A DNA stretch of 9,364 nt from GWF2-50-93 sp049297395 (GTDB taxonomy: Bacteria > Verrucomicrobiota > Lentisphaeria > Victivallales > GWF2-50-93). Both the position numbers and the translations under genes were made by a program. Below, piece by piece: positions 6,256 to 9,364 of the stretch. The notes under the pieces were generated by a model. That model was not told where the DNA came from, ran no database searches, and saw nothing but the letters and a program-made list of their open reading frames with translations. The DNA lies in contig JBAQUG010000088.1 of NCBI GenBank assembly GCA_049297395.1, positions 1 through 9,364 on the forward strand. The letters run 5' to 3'. The first letter of the stretch is position 1; every line of letters starts with the position of its first letter.

Positions 6256-6310
6256 TGTTGGGCTTTAGCCCGACAATTCTTAAGATTTACAATAGTCGGT
6301 TTAAAAACCG
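6256..6310. repeat. Two adjacent small hairpins, REP-like intergenic element
   Basis: TGTTGGGC (6256-6263) pairs with GCCCGACA (6268-6275), with one G:T pair, around TTTA. Some 20 bases on, CGGTTT (6297-6302) pairs with AAACCG (6305-6310). The pair of G/C-stemmed hairpins, with GTCGG recurring (complement at 6270-6274, direct at 6296-6300), resembles dispersed REP-type intergenic repeats. Neither hairpin has a T-run, so a strong terminator is unlikely. Only one copy is in the window. Confidence 0.4.
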
Positions 6311-6331
6311 CCTTACCCATGAGGCAGAATC

Positions 6332-6652
6332 ATGCGGAAAAAATTATGCAAGATTGAATTCTATGTGCCAAAGACCCATCTTGAAAAAGTGAAGGATGCG
6401 ATTTTCGCCGCTGGTGCTGGAAAAATAGGCAACTATGACTGCTGCTGCTGGGAAACCAACGGCAAGGGACAGTTCCGTCCGTGCGAAGGCAGCAGTCCTT
6501 TCATCGGAAAGAAGGGTAAAATTGAAAAAATACCGGAATACAAGGTCGAACTCGTTTGCGATTCAAAATATATTAAAGCTGCGATAGAAGCGCTTAAAAA
6601 ATCACATCCTTATGAAACTCCGGCATATCAGTGCTGGGAAGTGAAAATCTGA
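6332..6652 (+). CDS. Stand-alone Nif3-insert / YqfO-like (CutA-fold) small protein
   Basis: This 106-residue protein matches the middle domain that interrupts some Nif3/YqfO dinuclear-metal proteins, found here on its own. The visible signatures are KIEFYVPKTHLEKVKDAIFA (7-26), GAGKIGNYDCCCW (28-40), GQFRP (46-50) and HPYETPAY (92-99). The fold is expected to be a small PII/CutA-like ferredoxin barrel that trimerises. Stand-alone members are often annotated as NGG1p-interacting factor NIF3, although they lack the metal-binding catalytic part. The function is unknown; the conserved His and the Cys-rich CCC (37-39) could bind metal, which is my inference. GAGG at 6320-6323 gives a sensible ribosome site 8 bases ahead. 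The next gene begins 13 bases after its stop, suggesting an operon with the protease and xseA. Confidence 0.82.
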   Translation: MRKKLCKIEFYVPKTHLEKVKDAIFAAGAGKIGNYDCCCWETNGKGQFRPCEGSSPFIGKKGKIEKIPEYKVELVCDSKYIKAAIEALKKSHPYETPAYQCWEVKI

Positions 6653-6665
6653 TTGGAATTTACCT

Positions 6666-7337
6666 ATGCTTGATTTAGCCAGATCTAATCCGAATGAATA
6701 TTTCATGGTAATTTTAGTTGTGATATTTTCAGTCTGCCTCCATGAATACATGCATGCCCGTGTTGCCCTCTGGCAGGGGGACAGCACTGCTGCGGACCAG
6801 GGTCATCTCACTTTGAATCCCCTTAAGCAGATGGGAATGTTTTCTCTCGTCCTCGTATTCATAATAGGCGTGGCGTTTGGCTCGGTTCCGGTGGATCACT
6901 CCAGGATGAAACACCGCTACAGCCCTGCTCTTGTGGCTTTCGCCGGTCCATTTATAAACCTAGTACTTTTCCTGCTTTTCTGTATGGGGATCGTCATAGT
7001 TACGCTCAAAAGCAACAGCATGTCCCAGGAAGTGTTTAATGGTGCAAGGGAATTGTTTACGCTGGGAGCGGTTATGAACGTGGTTCTTTTCTGCTTGAAT
7101 ATGCTGCCGATACCGATTCTGGATGGATATGAAGTCCTTGCCTATTATTTTCCGGGAATGCACAGGGTTGATCAAAAGATCAAAAACACAGTATTTATCG
7201 TCATGGCCATCGCAATCCTTGCTTCAAGCAGATTTATTTTCATGGCGGGGTACGCAATAACTTTCCTGACGGTGAATACCATGGTGATCACCAGTGTTTA
7301 TATAATCAAGAATTTACATTTAGAAAGATATTTCTGA
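6666..7337 (+). CDS. Site-2 protease-family (M50) membrane zinc metalloprotease
   Basis: This 223-residue membrane protein has the zinc motif HEYMH at 26-30 near the end of its first membrane segment, then the family's GD-S/T-A-x-x-x-GHLTLNPL block (38-53). The second metal-site motif is NMLPIPILDG (145-154), where D153 completes the zinc ligands. Further hydrophobic segments lie at roughly 57-75, 87-113, 132-150, 174-190 and 191-213. This is the compact M50 form without PDZ or CBS domains. Relatives cut proteins within the membrane, but the substrate of this orphan type is generally unknown. The ribosome site is weak. Its stop overlaps the start of xseA by one base (TGATG), so translation of the two is probably coupled. 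Confidence 0.88.
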   Translation: MLDLARSNPNEYFMVILVVIFSVCLHEYMHARVALWQGDSTAADQGHLTLNPLKQMGMFSLVLVFIIGVAFGSVPVDHSRMKHRYSPALVAFAGPFINLVLFLLFCMGIVIVTLKSNSMSQEVFNGARELFTLGAVMNVVLFCLNMLPIPILDGYEVLAYYFPGMHRVDQKIKNTVFIVMAIAILASSRFIFMAGYAITFLTVNTMVITSVYIIKNLHLERYF

Positions 7338-8533
7338 TGCAGGAAGAAAAAGTATGGTCGGTTTCAGAGGTTAATGCCTCCGTGAGGGAGGTCATAGAAG
7401 GCTGTTTTGTTCCCATGTGGGTGGAAGGCGAGATCGGAAACCTGAGCATGCAGAGATCCGGGCATGTCTACCTGACATTGAAAGACCAGAAATCCCAGAT
7501 AAGGGCTGCCTATTTCGGCGGAGCCGAGATTGCAGGGAAACTCGATTTGAATGTCGGCTCCAAGGTTGAAGCGTTTGGCAGGCTGTCCGTATATGAAGTC
7601 CGTGGAGAATACCAGTTCCTGATAAAATCCATGCGGGTCAGGGGTGTCGGGGATCTCCACAGGCGTTTCGAGGAGATGAAAAACAGGCTGGCTGCAGAGG
7701 GTCTTTTTGATGAATCCAGAAAAAAACAGATTCCACTTCTCCCGGGAAAAATAGGGATAGTGACTTCTCCTGATGGAGCCGCCATTCGGGACATCCTCCA
7801 GATCATCAGCCGGCGTTTCCCTAATTTGAATATAAGGATCTACCCGTCTCCAGTTCAGGGGAAAGGAGCCGAAAAGGAACTCGCTGCCGGAATCAGGTAC
7901 TTCAACGAGAAAAGCAGGGTCGATGTCATAATCATAACCCGTGGAGGAGGGAGCCTTGAAGATCTGTGGCCTTTCAACGAGGAAGTCCTGGCCAGGCAGA
8001 TCGCCGCAAGCGGAATTCCGGTTATAAGTGCAGTCGGGCATGAAATTGATTTCACGATCTGTGATTTCGTTTCCGACATGCGTGTTCCTACGCCGTCTGC
8101 GGCAGCCGAACTGGTTGTCGGAAAACAGGAGGAGTTTCTCGGGGCAATCGCCGATTTCCGCCGCAGGCTCAAAGGGTCATTCGATATTTATCTGGAAAGA
8201 CTGAAGAACCGCTTCCAGAAGGCATCGCAGAGCCATGTCTTCAAGGAGCCTTTGTACATGATCCGGGAACGCCAGCAGAGAGTTGATGAAATTTCCAGGA
8301 GGATGGAGAACTCCCTTAAGTTCTTCACCGAGAGGATGAAATCGAAGTCGTTGGAATTGAAGAGCAGGCTCAAAAACCTCAATCCGGAGGCGGTTCTGGA
8401 AAGAGGATATGTGATTGTCACCAGCAGTTCGGATGGGAGAGTAGTGACATCTCCCGACATTCCAGAAGGCACCCTCCTGGATGCGAAATTCGCAAAAGGT
8501 ATCCTGCAGGTGAAGACCCTCCGGAAGAAATAA
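7337..8533 (+). CDS. xseA: Exodeoxyribonuclease VII large subunit
   Basis: XseA is the catalytic subunit of exonuclease VII, which degrades single-stranded DNA from both ends to oligonucleotides during repair. The 398-residue product begins with an OB-fold DNA-binding domain (about 5-103; VWSVSEVN, GHVYLTLKD). The catalytic domain follows: IGIVTSPDGAAIRDIL (139-154), VIIITRGGGSLEDLWPFNEE (197-216), and VGHEIDFTICDFVSDMRVPT (233-252) running on into PSAAAE. Residues about 265-350 look helical and charged, matching the long coiled-coil arm that gathers XseB copies. The end has the usual LERGYVIV and a short beta tail. It is somewhat shorter than the E. coli protein. No xseB lies in the window, and the gene to the right is on the other strand, so the small subunit must be elsewhere. 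The start overlaps the protease stop. Confidence 0.95.
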   Translation: MQEEKVWSVSEVNASVREVIEGCFVPMWVEGEIGNLSMQRSGHVYLTLKDQKSQIRAAYFGGAEIAGKLDLNVGSKVEAFGRLSVYEVRGEYQFLIKSMRVRGVGDLHRRFEEMKNRLAAEGLFDESRKKQIPLLPGKIGIVTSPDGAAIRDILQIISRRFPNLNIRIYPSPVQGKGAEKELAAGIRYFNEKSRVDVIIITRGGGSLEDLWPFNEEVLARQIAASGIPVISAVGHEIDFTICDFVSDMRVPTPSAAAELVVGKQEEFLGAIADFRRRLKGSFDIYLERLKNRFQKASQSHVFKEPLYMIRERQQRVDEISRRMENSLKFFTERMKSKSLELKSRLKNLNPEAVLERGYVIVTSSSDGRVVTSPDIPEGTLLDAKFAKGILQVKTLRKK

Positions 8534-8550
8534 GGGAATCTCTAATAGAT

Positions 8551-9364
8551 TTATTTCTTCACATCCAGCGGTATGTCCTGGAACTCTTCCTTAATGTCCT
8601 TGACATCTATATAGAACTGCGGACTTTCGTTCTTCAGGGATGGATCATAGACGCTTTTCAGTGTTCCATATACGGTCAGATTGGCGTTCACCTTTGCGTT
8701 CACAAGTGTATTGACTGCCTTTTCATTATCCCTTTGAACGATTATGGGAGTATGGAAAAGTTCCACTGCGAGCAACTGGAAATGCGTATCCTCCGATATA
8801 TTTGAAAGCTTGATGAACTGGGGAGGAAGCTTGTTGTCAATGTCCCTGAAGCAGATATTGAACTTGACCTTCTTGTCCACGAACTTGGCATACTGGATGT
8901 CAATTCTGCGGAACTCAACTTCTGTGAAATAGTCCTCGTTCAGGAGAGCCGAAGGCTTCTCTTCATCTTTTTCAGAGGACAGCGGTTCGATGTCATCTAT
9001 TTCGAACAGATAGAACTTCTCGTTATCGACATTTATCTTGCCAGCCTTCCTGAGGCTATAGTTCTTATGGTAAAGAGTTCCAAAGAACTTTATCAGTTTC
9101 CCGGGTTGGAGTTCGCTGATGACTTTCCTCAGCTCGTCATTTTTGCTTGAAAACATTAGGGGTATGGGCTTGGAGTTTTCAATGTTGACGATGCTATAGT
9201 TCGGAAGGAGTTCGTCATAAGGTTTCGGAGGCTTGAGGGTTATGCTCTGGAAAACGGCGTTCAGAATAAGCTTCTTCCTTGAGAAATCCTTTGGATTTTC
9301 AAAGATCTGGACATAGCTTCCCTCGTCCTTGTATTCCTTTTTCCCCTTGTCTGAGAGCCTGTCG
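8551..9364 (-). CDS. Unknown protein with two copies of a ~100-residue domain (partial, N-terminus beyond window)
   Basis: The minus-strand frame is open from the stop at 8551-8553 to the right edge, giving at least 270 residues. An internal ATG at 9156 is probably not the start, because coding continues without interruption upstream. I do not recognise the family. Two segments of 102 and 101 residues, encoded at 8986-9291 and 8587-8889, line up end to end. Each begins with F-x-x-KK and a beta strand ending F-x-x-I/D, and has a central PI. Each ends with a G-T-L strand (KFFGTL; TVYGTL), then a FY strand and DDIE/KDIKE. The alternating hydrophobic pattern suggests all-beta units, perhaps OB-like, but that is a guess. 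The product is rich in Lys, Asp and Glu with no membrane segment in the visible part. It is convergent with xseA, with only 17 bases between, and no terminator is visible there. Confidence 0.8.
   Translation of the reverse strand, partial: DRLSDKGKKEYKDEGSYVQIFENPKDFSRKKLILNAVFQSITLKPPKPYDELLPNYSIVNIENSKPIPLMFSSKNDELRKVISELQPGKLIKFFGTLYHKNYSLRKAGKINVDNEKFYLFEIDDIEPLSSEKDEEKPSALLNEDYFTEVEFRRIDIQYAKFVDKKVKFNICFRDIDNKLPPQFIKLSNISEDTHFQLLAVELFHTPIIVQRDNEKAVNTLVNAKVNANLTVYGTLKSVYDPSLKNESPQFYIDVKDIKEEFQDIPLDVKK

Noticed and set aside
7364..8041. Long minus-strand open frame opposite xseA
   Set aside because: It lies wholly inside the unmistakable xseA gene, and its translation has no recognisable domain; it is a shadow frame.
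8534..8550. Bidirectional terminator between xseA and the convergent unknown gene
   Set aside because: The 17 bases hold no inverted repeat.

Overview
The window is bacterial, with dense genes, Shine-Dalgarno sites ahead of some genes and a mid-GC composition that uses GGA (Gly) and AGG/AGA (Arg) codons freely. The pairing of a PocR/AraC regulator with a stand-alone uroporphyrinogen-decarboxylase-like methyltransferase, next to housekeeping genes such as rsmD and xseA, recalls anaerobic PVC-type bacteria such as Lentisphaerota. That assignment is an inference from gene content only; no marker gene here settles it.

Left part (1-3537) is accessory in character. It opens with the tail of an IS4-type transposase leaving the window at the left. 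Next come a beta-hydroxyacid dehydrogenase-family oxidoreductase (264-1085), an AAA_14/DUF4143 ATPase with a nuclease-like C-terminus (1209-2468), and a membrane-anchored TIM-barrel-like protein with a degraded GH18-type motif (2512-3537). The ATPase is preceded by a perfect 15-bp-arm palindrome and a TATAAT box only 11 nt before its ATG, which suggests a nearly leaderless transcript.

Middle part (3540-5620) is a divergent regulator/enzyme pair. A PocR-domain AraC-type activator lies on the minus strand and a UroD-like methyltransferase on the plus strand. The region between them carries a 48-nt interrupted palindrome (4451-4498). The same stretch holds an 11-codon upstream ORF with its own strong ribosome site; its stop overlaps the methyltransferase start as ATGA. 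A rho-independent terminator closes the methyltransferase gene.

Right part (5679-8533) is a same-strand housekeeping group: rsmD (16S rRNA methyltransferase), a stand-alone Nif3-insert/YqfO-like small protein, an M50 site-2-type membrane protease, and xseA (exonuclease VII large subunit), the last two overlapping by one base. Two small hairpins sit between rsmD and the small protein. Convergent to xseA, at the right edge, is a partial minus-strand gene of unknown function built from two copies of a ~100-residue domain; it continues past the window.

The most interesting signals are the leader ORF/palindrome arrangement at 4451-4516, the palindrome plus near-leaderless promoter at 1158-1211, and the internal duplication in the right-edge protein. 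I saw no CRISPR array, tRNA or rRNA.
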